From positions 1-22,852 of IMG/VR virus record IMGVR_UViG_3300017743_001936: DNA of 22,852 nucleotides. One strand, written 5' to 3'. The stretch's first letter is position 1; each line of letters starts with the position of its first letter. Positions 14,486 to 22,018 of this stretch are shown here, piece after piece. Origin of the DNA: a virus. Both the position numbers and the translations under genes were made by a program. Under the pieces are notes generated by a model. It saw only the letters and a list, made by a program, of their open reading frames with translations. It was not told the DNA's origin and did not search any database.

Positions 14486-15499
14486 ATGCCAAATTATAAT
14501 TTATCAGAGTCACCAAGAGGATATTCAGGTAAACCAACCACTAGACAATCATTTAAAGATTATTGTTTAAGAAGATTGGGTTTTCCTGTAATAGAGATAA
14601 ATGTAGATGATGATCAAATAGAAGATCGAATTGATGATGCTCTTCAATATTTTCACGACTATCATTTTGATGGTGTTGAAAAAATCTTTATGAAACACCA
14701 AGTAACACAGGCTGATATTGAGAGGAAGTGGATTTATGCTCCTGATGCGGTAATATTTGTAAATGGTGTTTTTCCATTTGATGATTCTAACTCGTCAATC
14801 AATATGTTTGACTTGAGATACCAATTAAGATTACATGACTTATATGACTTTACATCTGTTTCTTATGTGTCATATGAAATCACAATGCAACATATCAGAA
14901 CTCTTAATCTTTTATTTTCAGGCACACCACAGTTTAGATTCAATCGACATCAAAACAAACTTTTCTTAGACATAGATTGGACAAGAGACTTAAACGTAGG
15001 TGAATACGTTATTGTAGAATGTTATCGTAAATTACAACCAGATACAATTAATATATCTGGCACAGCTGCAATTACAAGTGATGCAAATACACTTACTGGC
15101 ACAAACACAACTTTTGATCAACAATTGATTGAAAATGATTTCATAACTTTAGCAAACACTTCAAACACATCTGATACAGTAGAAGTTCAAATCAAGCAAA
15201 TAAACTCACCAACATCTATCACGTTAAGAAGTAATCCAGGGACAACAATAGCAGAAGCCAGCATCACACAAGCAGGATTTTCTGATGTGTGGGATGATAG
15301 GTTCTTAAAAAAATATACAACAGCTCTCATAAAATACCAATGGGGTTCTAATTTATCAAAATTTGCTGGTGTTCAAATGCCAGGAGGTGTTACGTTAGAT
15401 GGCCCTAGGATTATGGAAGAAGCAAAAGCAGAAATAGACAAGATAGAAGAGGAGATGCAAGTCTTGAATGTGTTGCCAAATGAAATCTATATGGGATAA
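14486..15499 (+). CDS. 13: gp13-like neck (head completion) protein, 337 aa
   Basis: The N-terminal half shows the T4 gp13 pattern: TRQSFKDYCLRRLGFPVIEINVDDDQIEDRIDDALQYFHDYHFDGVE, in pieces SFKDYCLRRLGFPVIEIN, then DRIDDALQYFHDYH. Next come FDLRYQLRLHDLYDF and FRFNRHQNKLFLDIDW, with a C-terminal KKYTTALIKYQWGSNLSKF and GPRIMEEAKAEIDKIEEEM. In T4 this protein completes the packaged head and binds the portal/neck. At 337 aa it is somewhat longer than T4 gp13. Residues ~187-263 (ISGTAAITSDANTLTG...) look like an inserted beta segment. ATG is two bases past the previous stop, with AAGGA at 14474-14478. Gene order 13-20 supports the call. Confidence 0.9.
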   Translation: MPNYNLSESPRGYSGKPTTRQSFKDYCLRRLGFPVIEINVDDDQIEDRIDDALQYFHDYHFDGVEKIFMKHQVTQADIERKWIYAPDAVIFVNGVFPFDDSNSSINMFDLRYQLRLHDLYDFTSVSYVSYEITMQHIRTLNLLFSGTPQFRFNRHQNKLFLDIDWTRDLNVGEYVIVECYRKLQPDTINISGTAAITSDANTLTGTNTTFDQQLIENDFITLANTSNTSDTVEVQIKQINSPTSITLRSNPGTTIAEASITQAGFSDVWDDRFLKKYTTALIKYQWGSNLSKFAGVQMPGGVTLDGPRIMEEAKAEIDKIEEEMQVLNVLPNEIYMG

Positions 15500-15501
15500 T
15501 A

Positions 15502-16404
15502 ATGGCAACCAATCAGTATTTTAATCCTTTTCCAGCCAATCAAATAACTAATGAACAATTATTAGTTGAAGATTTAGTTATTGAGTCCATGAAAATATAT
15601 GGCATGGATGTTCTCTATATGCCACGAACAAGTGGTGATCAAATTGATTTTCTTTTTGGTGAAGATACTCTCAAAGAATATACAAAAACATTTAATCTTG
15701 AAATGTATCTTGAAAATATACAAGGTATGGAGGGTGAGGGTGATTATATTTCTAAATTTGGTCTTGAGATTAGAGATGAGATAACTTTATTAGTCTCTCG
15801 CAGAAGATTTGTTCATACAGTAAGGGATGCCTCAGCTGATTTACTAAGACCTAGAGAAGGTGATGTAATATATGTACCTCTCACAGATGCTTTCTTTGAA
15901 ATAACTTTTGTAGAACACGAAAATGATCAAGCTATGTTTTATACATTAGGTCGTGGTCGTGGTGCAAATGTTTATCTATTTGCATTGAAATTGAAAAAGT
16001 TTGTATTTTCTAATGAACTCATATCAACTGGTAACCCTACGATAGATAATAAAATAAGAGACTATTACCCAAGAACAAGAATTAATTTATCAGGTGATGG
16101 TCAACGTGAATATATACAAAATGAAATAGTATTTCAAGGAAATAGTCTTGCGACTGCAACAGCACAAGCTGTTGTTCATACTTTCGTGCCAAACACTCAC
16201 ATAGATGTAATTAGAGTTCAAGGTTCGTTTACATCAGCCAATGTCGTTGGAAACACATCAAATGCGTTATTTACAGTTTCTACTGCTGATGATACAGCAA
16301 CAATGAATACGGCGTTTGAAGATACATTTGATAATTTAAGAATAGAAGCTGGTGGGGATGGTATATTAGACTTTAGTGAAACTAATCCATTTGGTGAAGC
16401 ATAA
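15502..16404 (+). CDS. 14: gp14-like neck protein, 300 aa
   Basis: The start NEQLLVEDLVIESMKIYGMDVLYMPRT, then FLFGEDTLKEYTKTFNLEMYL, matches T4 gp14 (E.L..EDL.IESI.IYG.D..Y.PRT....L.GED). The conserved end DFSETNPFGEA also fits. With gp13 it forms the neck that closes the DNA-filled head and gives a docking site for tails. Residues ~200-278, rich in beta strands (VVHTFVPNTHIDVIRVQGSF, NALFTVSTADDTA), make it longer than the T4 protein. The start is two bases after the gp13 stop; its last base is shared with the gp15 start (TAATG), implying translational coupling. Confidence 0.9.
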   Translation: MATNQYFNPFPANQITNEQLLVEDLVIESMKIYGMDVLYMPRTSGDQIDFLFGEDTLKEYTKTFNLEMYLENIQGMEGEGDYISKFGLEIRDEITLLVSRRRFVHTVRDASADLLRPREGDVIYVPLTDAFFEITFVEHENDQAMFYTLGRGRGANVYLFALKLKKFVFSNELISTGNPTIDNKIRDYYPRTRINLSGDGQREYIQNEIVFQGNSLATATAQAVVHTFVPNTHIDVIRVQGSFTSANVVGNTSNALFTVSTADDTATMNTAFEDTFDNLRIEAGGDGILDFSETNPFGEA

Positions 16405-17408
16405 TGTTAGGTAACGCACAATTTTATAATAGAACAATCAGAAAAATTGTTGTCGCTTTTGGCACAGTTTTTAATGATATTATTTTACAGAGATATAAGT
16501 CAGATGGTACAACTAAACAAACTGTATTTAAAGTACCACTTTCTTATGGTGCAAAAGAAAAATATCTTACAAGAATTACAGCCGACCCATCTTTAACAAA
16601 AGCAATTCAAACAATTATACCTAGAATTTCTTTTGAGATGGTAAGTATGACTTACGATACTGGCCGAAAATTAAATACACTTACACAAAATTTTGCAGCT
16701 GAAAGTTCAACAAGTGTTAAGACACAATACAGACCTGTGCCTTATAATTTTGATTTTAATTTATCAATCTATGTAAGAAATACAGAAGATGGTACACAAA
16801 TATTAGAACAAATATTACCTTTCTTTACGCCAGACTTTACTGTAACAGTAAACTTTATACCTGAAATGAATCAGAAGTATGATATGCCTATCGTGCTTAA
16901 CTCTGTTAATTCTACAGTTGATTATGAAGGTGATATGATGACCACAAGAATGATAATGTGGGACTTACAATTTACTGCAAAAAGTTACATTTGGCCACCA
17001 GTTAAGAGTGGTAAATATATTCGTCAAGCAAACACAAATGTATTCATTGATAGTGAATCTAAAAATGCACAGAAAGTAACAACTGATTTAAACCCAACTA
17101 ATGGTGATAGACTTTTAATAGATGGTGAAACTATCCGTGTTGTAGCAAGAGATGTAATTGGCACCGTAAAACAATTTACGAATGTCGCTAACTCTAAGTT
17201 GGTGGCAACTGATCTAAATAAACTATTAGAAGCTGGTGATATTGTAACAGGTGATTCATCAAACGCAACTGTAACAATTTCATCAGTAGAAAGTGAGCCA
17301 CTCAAAGCAGCTGCTCTTATATTAACACCTAACCCATCTACTGCTGATCCGGATGATGAGTTTGGCTTTGCAGAAAGTATAACAGAATACCCAGATACAT
17401 TGTTATGA
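16404..17408 (+). CDS. 15: gp15-like proximal tail sheath stabiliser / tail completion protein, 334 aa
   Basis: The opening FYNRTIRKIVVAFGTVFNDIILQRY, then VPLSYGAKEKYL, then IIPRISFEMVSMTYDTGRKLNT, matches T4 gp15. So do the later FNLSIYVRNTEDGTQILEQILPFFTPDF and MIMWDLQFTAKSYIWPPV. In T4 a gp15 hexamer caps the finished tail and joins it to the neck. From ~residue 205 a C-terminal extension (TNVFIDSESKNAQKVTT...) with beta-like segments is present; it has no obvious counterpart in T4. The start overlaps the gp14 stop by one base. The stop overlaps the gp16 start by four bases (ATGA). Confidence 0.9.
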   Translation: MLGNAQFYNRTIRKIVVAFGTVFNDIILQRYKSDGTTKQTVFKVPLSYGAKEKYLTRITADPSLTKAIQTIIPRISFEMVSMTYDTGRKLNTLTQNFAAESSTSVKTQYRPVPYNFDFNLSIYVRNTEDGTQILEQILPFFTPDFTVTVNFIPEMNQKYDMPIVLNSVNSTVDYEGDMMTTRMIMWDLQFTAKSYIWPPVKSGKYIRQANTNVFIDSESKNAQKVTTDLNPTNGDRLLIDGETIRVVARDVIGTVKQFTNVANSKLVATDLNKLLEAGDIVTGDSSNATVTISSVESEPLKAAALILTPNPSTADPDDEFGFAESITEYPDTLL

Positions 17409-17797
17409 AAAATGAAAAACTATCTAAATTATTAAACATTGAACCTATAGACGTAACCTCTACAGAAATAGAGCCAGTAGAGCCTGAAAAACAAGTTGAG
17501 AATGATGCTCAATTTGCTCGTGAAAATATCCGTGGTTTAATTAATAAAGGCGACTCAGCACTTGATAGTCTTTTGCGTGTTGCCAAAGAGTCAGAACACC
17601 CTAGAGCCTTTGAAGTTGTAGCACAAACTCTTAAAAACTTAGGTGAACTTAATAAAGATTTACTTGAGATACAAAAGAGAAAACAAGATTTAGAACCTAA
17701 GAAAACTCAAAATGAAATCAATGTTGATAAGGCCGTATTTGTTGGTTCTACAAATGATCTTGTAAAGATGTTAAAAGGTAAGAAAGATGTCAACTGA
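17405..17797 (+). CDS. 16: gp16-like small terminase subunit, 130 aa
   Basis: This is a short acidic and helical protein between 15 and 17. Residues ~35-95 (ARENIRGLINKGDSALDSLL, then FEVVAQTLKNLGELNKDLLEIQKRK) form the coiled-coil-rich oligomerisation region typical of T4 gp16 relatives (LI..G..AL..L..VA..SEHPRAFEV). It recognises phage DNA and regulates the large terminase during packaging. The N-terminal ~35 residues are low in conservation. It overlaps gp15 by four bases and gp17 by 11 bases, so the two terminase subunits are translationally linked. Identification relies on sequence pattern and strict synteny. Confidence 0.87.
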   Translation: MKNEKLSKLLNIEPIDVTSTEIEPVEPEKQVENDAQFARENIRGLINKGDSALDSLLRVAKESEHPRAFEVVAQTLKNLGELNKDLLEIQKRKQDLEPKKTQNEINVDKAVFVGSTNDLVKMLKGKKDVN

Positions 17798-19412
17798 GGG
17801 GTATCTTGGCAACGACAAATTAAAAAGAGTTGGTATTGAAATCTCTTTCTCCGAAGAAGAGGCGAAAGAGATACTTAAATGTTCAGAAGATCCAATATAC
17901 TTTATAAAAAAATATGTTAAGATTGTTAATGTAGATTTAGGTATCGTTGACTTTGATATGTGGCCATTTCAAGAAGAGATGGTTGATGGTTTTCATAAGA
18001 ATCGTTTTTCAATATGTAAAATGCCACGACAAGTTGGTAAGACAACTACAACTGTGGGTTATATGTTATGGGCTGTTTTATTTAATCCTGATTACACAGT
18101 TGGTATTCTCGCAAACAAAGGTCAACTTGCAAGAGAAATACTTGGTCGTTTACAAAGAGCTTATGAATATCTACCACTATGGCTTCAACAAGGTATCATT
18201 ACTTGGAACAAAGGTAATATAGAACTTGAAAATGGCTCTAAGATATACGCATACGCAACATCAAACTCAGGTGTGCGAGGCGGCACATACAATCTAATTT
18301 TTCTTGATGAGTTTGCTTTCGTGCCTCATAATATGGCACAAGAGTTTTTTACTGCTACATATCCTGTAATATCATCAGGTAAAACAACAAAAGTAATTAT
18401 TGTTTCTACACCAAATGGTCTCAATCTATTTTACAAAATGTGGATTGATGCCATGGAGAAACGGTCATCTTATACACCATTTGAAGTTCATTGGTCTATG
18501 GTACCAGGTCGAGATGAGGATTGGAAAAAAGAAACAATACGAAACACATCAGAAGAGCAATTCAGACAAGAGTTTGAAACAGAGTTTATAGGCTCGGCAG
18601 CTACACTTATATCTGGTGCAAAACTACGTTCACTTGCATTTTTCAACCCTATCAGTACAATAGATGAATTAGATATGTATGAAGAACCAAAAGAAGGTCA
18701 TATTTACATAGCTACAGTAGATTGTTCAGAGGGTGTTGGCCAAGATTATTCTGCCATCAATATCATAGATGTAACAAAAACACCGTATAAACAAGTTGCA
18801 AAATATAGAGCAAATGATATACCACTATTATTCTTTCCAAATATTATATACTCAATGGGTATGAAGTATAACGGTGCGTATATTTTAATCGAAACAAATA
18901 ACATTGGTCAACAAGTCGTTGACATTTTACACTATGACTTAGAATATGAAAACATTTATAAGATTGACCAACATCATATTAAAGGCCAAACAATATCAGG
19001 TGGATTTAAAAGAAATGCCTCATTTGGTATCAAGACTACAAAATCCGTAAAGAAAATTGGCTGTGCGAACCTAAAAACACTCATTGAATCAGATAAGTTA
19101 ATTATTATTGACTTTGATACTATAAATGAACTGAACTCTTTTGTTCGTGTAAAAGATTCATATGCAGCTGAAGAGGGTAATAATGATGATTTAGCTATGG
19201 GTCTTGTATTATTTGGCTGGTTAACAGCACAATCATACTTTAAAGATTCTACAGATGTTGATGTAAGGTCAATTTTACTCAAAGAACAAAGTCTTTTAAT
19301 TGAAGAAAGTTTAGCTCCTGTAGGAATTATTGATGATGGGTTACAGGAAGAAGTAACGATTGATGGTGATGATGTCTGGAGTCAAAGTGGAAATATAAAT
19401 ACGAGATTTTGA
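17787..19412 (+). CDS. 17: gp17-like large terminase (packaging ATPase and nuclease), 541 aa
   Basis: The ATPase has a Walker A PRQVGKTT at residues 80-87 (Lys85), a Walker B LIFLDE with Asp174 and catalytic Glu175, and the coupling motif VSTPNG at 206-211. The C-terminal RNase H-like nuclease retains three acidic sites: Asp312 in TVDCSEGVGQDYS, Glu369 in ILIETNN, and Asp467/Asp468 in NNDDLAMG. All catalytic positions appear intact. The enzyme docks at the portal, pumps DNA into the prohead using ATP and cuts concatemers. The N-terminal GYLGN...LK block and KYVKIVNVDLGIVDFDMWPFQ are typical of marine T4-like versions. It is shorter than T4 gp17 but within the range of that group. No intron, intein or homing insertion is seen. 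Confidence 0.96.
   Translation: MSTEGYLGNDKLKRVGIEISFSEEEAKEILKCSEDPIYFIKKYVKIVNVDLGIVDFDMWPFQEEMVDGFHKNRFSICKMPRQVGKTTTTVGYMLWAVLFNPDYTVGILANKGQLAREILGRLQRAYEYLPLWLQQGIITWNKGNIELENGSKIYAYATSNSGVRGGTYNLIFLDEFAFVPHNMAQEFFTATYPVISSGKTTKVIIVSTPNGLNLFYKMWIDAMEKRSSYTPFEVHWSMVPGRDEDWKKETIRNTSEEQFRQEFETEFIGSAATLISGAKLRSLAFFNPISTIDELDMYEEPKEGHIYIATVDCSEGVGQDYSAINIIDVTKTPYKQVAKYRANDIPLLFFPNIIYSMGMKYNGAYILIETNNIGQQVVDILHYDLEYENIYKIDQHHIKGQTISGGFKRNASFGIKTTKSVKKIGCANLKTLIESDKLIIIDFDTINELNSFVRVKDSYAAEEGNNDDLAMGLVLFGWLTAQSYFKDSTDVDVRSILLKEQSLLIEESLAPVGIIDDGLQEEVTIDGDDVWSQSGNINTRF
19394..19401 (+). promoter_or_regulatory. Candidate late promoter (TATAAATA) inside the end of gene 17
   Basis: This exact T4 late octamer is within the last codons of gene 17, 74 bases before the gene 18 ATG. 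T4 also transcribes gene 18 from a late promoter. The octamer overlaps codons for Asn-Ile-Asn-Thr, so coding constraint alone could produce it. Confidence 0.5.
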
Positions 19413-19416
19413 AAAC

Positions 19417-19424
19417 ACTAAATA
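19417..19424 (+). promoter_or_regulatory. Second late-promoter-like octamer (ACTAAATA) before gene 18
   Basis: This lies in the 63-base gap between genes 17 and 18 and is identical over nine bases (ACTAAATAG) to 14120-14128. It is a weaker match to the consensus than 19394-19401. The remainder of the gap holds an AT-rich leader and AAAAAGGAG at 19461-19469, six bases before ATG. Confidence 0.3.
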
Positions 19425-19475
19425 GACAGTAAATGAAAATAAACAATCGTCTAGTCTAATAAAAAGGAGAAATCC

Positions 19476-21413
19476 ATGGCATTTCAGTTATCACCAGGGG
19501 TAAATGTATCTGAGATTGATCTCACTACTATTGTCCCATCAGTTGCCTCTTCAATAGGAGCTCACGCTGGAATATTTGCATGGGGACCAGCAAATGAGAT
19601 AGTAACTATAGGTAGTGAAGTTCTGTTACAGGAAAGATTCGGTAGCCCTGATAATACTAACTTTGAATACTGGTTCACAGCTGCAAACTTTCTTGCATAC
19701 GGAAATAATTTAAAACTTGTAAGAGCAGTAAACAATGATCACGCAACGGGAGCTTTAAACGCAGCTGCAAATGTCGGTGGTGCAATATTAATCGAAAATG
19801 ATGACGATTATGATTTGAACCATGGCACAGCGGCCAATACAAGTGTAGGTCCTTTTGCTGCGAAATATCCAGGTGCAAGAGGTAATTCACTAAGAATTTC
19901 TATCTGCCCAAGTGCAAACGCATTTTCACAAAATTTATCAGTTGGTACAGCGGCTAATCAGATAAGGGCTAATGCAATAACTATAGCTTCTACGCCTCAA
20001 AAGAATGTTATACCAATTAACTCACCAGCTAATACACACCAACCATTTATCACAAGAGATAAAGTTTCAATTGATGGTGGTACAACATACTTTGATGTTG
20101 TTTCTGCAAATGCTTTCGGAATAACAATCGCTCAAAGTCTCACAGCTGATATAACTGGAAGTCCTGCTGTATTGAAAAAATGGCAATATCATGATGACTT
20201 TAAAGTCGCACCAGGCACATCTGATTATGTAGCCAATAAAGGTGGTTCAGGTGACGAAATGCACGTTATTGTTGTTGATGAAGATTCGGAGTTTTCGGGT
20301 ACAGCTAATACTATTTTAAATAAATTTTCATTTGTGTCTAAGGCTTCAGATGCTAAGACTGGTACTGGTGAAACAAACTTCTATAAAGAAGTAATCAATA
20401 AAACATCAGAAAGTGTATGGTGGACAGCACATCAAAATGGTGGTACAAATTGGGGTAGTGGCTCTGCCACAGCATTTACAGAGGTGCAAGTACCATTTTC
20501 TGCATCATTAGTAGGTGGTGCTGATGGTACAACTGCTACTGCAAACGTAGTCACCGCATTTGACAATTTTGCCGATGCTGATTCAGTTGACATATCACTT
20601 GTAATGACTGGTCCAGGAGACCAAACAGTTGCTACTCATGTAATTGATAATATAGCAGTTACAAGAAAAGACTGTATCGCTTTTGTTTCACCAAGAAGAG
20701 CTGATGTAGTAAATAATTCGGGTAATGAAGTAACAGATATTAAAACATATCGTAATTTACTTACTTCTACATCATTTGCTTTCTTAGATTCAGGTTACAA
20801 ATATCAATACGACAAATACAATGATGTCTTTAGATATGTACCATTAAATGGTGATATTGCCGGTCTTTGTGTAAGAACAGATATAGAAAGAGATGCTTGG
20901 TTCTCACCAGGTGGTCTTAATCGTGGTATTATAAAGAACGTAACTAAACTTGCGTTTAACCCTACAAAAACAAATAGAGATGATCTCTATACAGAGGGTG
21001 TCAACCCAGTTGTTGCTTTCCAAGGTGAAGGTACAGTATTGTTTGGAGATAAAACAATGCAATCAAAACCTTCAGCATTTGATAGAATTAATGTTCGTAG
21101 ATTGTTTATTGTATTAGAGAAAGCAATCTCAAGAGCTGCAAGATTCTCACTCTTTGAATTTAACGACCAGTTTACGAGATCACAATTCGTTGCTCTTGTA
21201 GAGCCATTCTTGAGAGATGTCCAAGGTCGCCGTGGTATTACAGACTTTAGAGTTGTTTGTGATGAATCAAATAATACAGGCGAAGTAATTGACCGTAATG
21301 AGTTTGTAGGTGATATATTCATCAAACCTGCAAGATCAATTAACTTCATACAACTTAACTTTGTAGCAGTAAGAACAGGAGTTTCGTTTGAAGAGGTTGT
21401 AGGACGCTTCTAA
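19476..21413 (+). CDS. 18: gp18-like contractile tail sheath protein, 645 aa
   Basis: The N-terminus QLSPGVNVSEIDLTTIVP, then GIFAWGPANEI and LLQERFGSPD, is the standard sheath start (SPGV...EID...). The C-terminal part from about residue 540 carries RRLFIVLEKAISRAARFSLFE, then NDQFTRSQF, VEPFLRDVQGRRGI, FRVVCDESNNT, IDRNEFVGDIFIKPARSINFI and LNFVAVRTGVSFEE. This is the conserved domain that interlocks sheath subunits on the tube. The central ~120-380 region is surface-exposed and variable in the family. The length is close to T4 gp18. Expression as an abundant late protein is suggested by its own upstream late-promoter-like octamers and the strong AAGGAG site. Confidence 0.95.
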   Translation: MAFQLSPGVNVSEIDLTTIVPSVASSIGAHAGIFAWGPANEIVTIGSEVLLQERFGSPDNTNFEYWFTAANFLAYGNNLKLVRAVNNDHATGALNAAANVGGAILIENDDDYDLNHGTAANTSVGPFAAKYPGARGNSLRISICPSANAFSQNLSVGTAANQIRANAITIASTPQKNVIPINSPANTHQPFITRDKVSIDGGTTYFDVVSANAFGITIAQSLTADITGSPAVLKKWQYHDDFKVAPGTSDYVANKGGSGDEMHVIVVDEDSEFSGTANTILNKFSFVSKASDAKTGTGETNFYKEVINKTSESVWWTAHQNGGTNWGSGSATAFTEVQVPFSASLVGGADGTTATANVVTAFDNFADADSVDISLVMTGPGDQTVATHVIDNIAVTRKDCIAFVSPRRADVVNNSGNEVTDIKTYRNLLTSTSFAFLDSGYKYQYDKYNDVFRYVPLNGDIAGLCVRTDIERDAWFSPGGLNRGIIKNVTKLAFNPTKTNRDDLYTEGVNPVVAFQGEGTVLFGDKTMQSKPSAFDRINVRRLFIVLEKAISRAARFSLFEFNDQFTRSQFVALVEPFLRDVQGRRGITDFRVVCDESNNTGEVIDRNEFVGDIFIKPARSINFIQLNFVAVRTGVSFEEVVGRF

Positions 21414-21417
21414 ATAA
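21410..21417 (+). promoter_or_regulatory. Late-promoter-like octamer (TCTAAATA) before gene 19
   Basis: It spans the gene 18 stop codon (TTC TAA ATA), 22 bases before the gene 19 ATG. It differs from TATAAATA at one position. Because the stop codon supplies part of the motif, the match may be fortuitous. Confidence 0.3.
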
Positions 21418-21439
21418 AGGATAACACAGGAGAAAATAA

Positions 21440-21985
21440 ATGGCTTTTAATGTAAACGAATTTAGAACACAGATGGTAGGCGATGGAGCTCGCCCTAATC
21501 TGTTTGAGATGGAAATGCCATTCCCAGCGTTTTCAGCACCAGCAAATGCTCAGACTAAAATGACCTTTATGTGTAGAACAACGCAACTACCAGGAGTTAC
21601 TCTTGGTGTTGTGCCTGTTACATATTTTGGTCGTGAATTAAAGTTCTTGGGTAATAGAACTTTTGCTGATTTAACTGTAACAGTCATCAATGATGAGGAC
21701 TTTGTAGTTCGTAACGCAATGGAAAGATGGACAAACGGTCTCAATTCACATAGTTTAAATGTAAGAAACCCAGCGGCCCTAGCGCCACTAGGTTATTCAG
21801 TTGACGCTAAGGTAACACAGTTTGGCAAAACTGGTGATGAGTTGAAAAAATACAAGTTTATCGGTATGTACCCATATGATATATCTCCAATAGACGTAGA
21901 TTGGGGTGCAAATGACCAGATAGAAGAATTTACGGTCACTTTAGCATATCAATGGTGGGAAGCCGAAGAAGCTGGTGTGGTTTAA
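21440..21985 (+). CDS. 19: gp19-like tail tube protein, 181 aa
   Basis: The sequence begins NEFRTQMVGDGARPNLFEMEM, in pieces NEFRTQMVGDGARPNLFE, followed by MCRTTQLPGVTLGVVPVTYFGRELKF, then DLTVTVINDEDFVVRNAMERW, and ends IGMYPYDISPIDVDWG then FTVTLAYQWWE. These are hallmark blocks of T4-type tube proteins (P....LPG...G...V.Y.GR..K..G...F.....T...D.......E.W). Stacked hexamers form the inner tail tube for DNA passage. It is slightly longer than T4 gp19. CAGGAG at 21427-21432 precedes ATG by seven bases. Confidence 0.95.
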   Translation: MAFNVNEFRTQMVGDGARPNLFEMEMPFPAFSAPANAQTKMTFMCRTTQLPGVTLGVVPVTYFGRELKFLGNRTFADLTVTVINDEDFVVRNAMERWTNGLNSHSLNVRNPAALAPLGYSVDAKVTQFGKTGDELKKYKFIGMYPYDISPIDVDWGANDQIEEFTVTLAYQWWEAEEAGVV

Positions 21986-21986
21986 C

Positions 21987-22000
21987 GAGGGGCGACCCTC
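21987..22000 (+). terminator. Perfect hairpin with GCGA tetraloop between genes 19 and 20
   Basis: GAGGG (21987-21991) pairs fully with CCCTC (21996-22000) around a GCGA loop, a GNRA-type tetraloop. It begins one base after the gene 19 stop. It is followed by ATTTAG, not a clean T-run, so it is a weak intrinsic terminator at best. It could equally be an mRNA 3'-end stabiliser that lets tube message exceed portal message. Confidence 0.5.
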
Positions 22001-22018
22001 ATTTAGAATGGATATTTT

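Noticed and set aside
19433-19459. Nine-codon micro-ORF (MKINNRLV) before gene 18
   Set aside because: It has no ribosome-binding site and is too short to support. Probably chance in an AT-rich leader.
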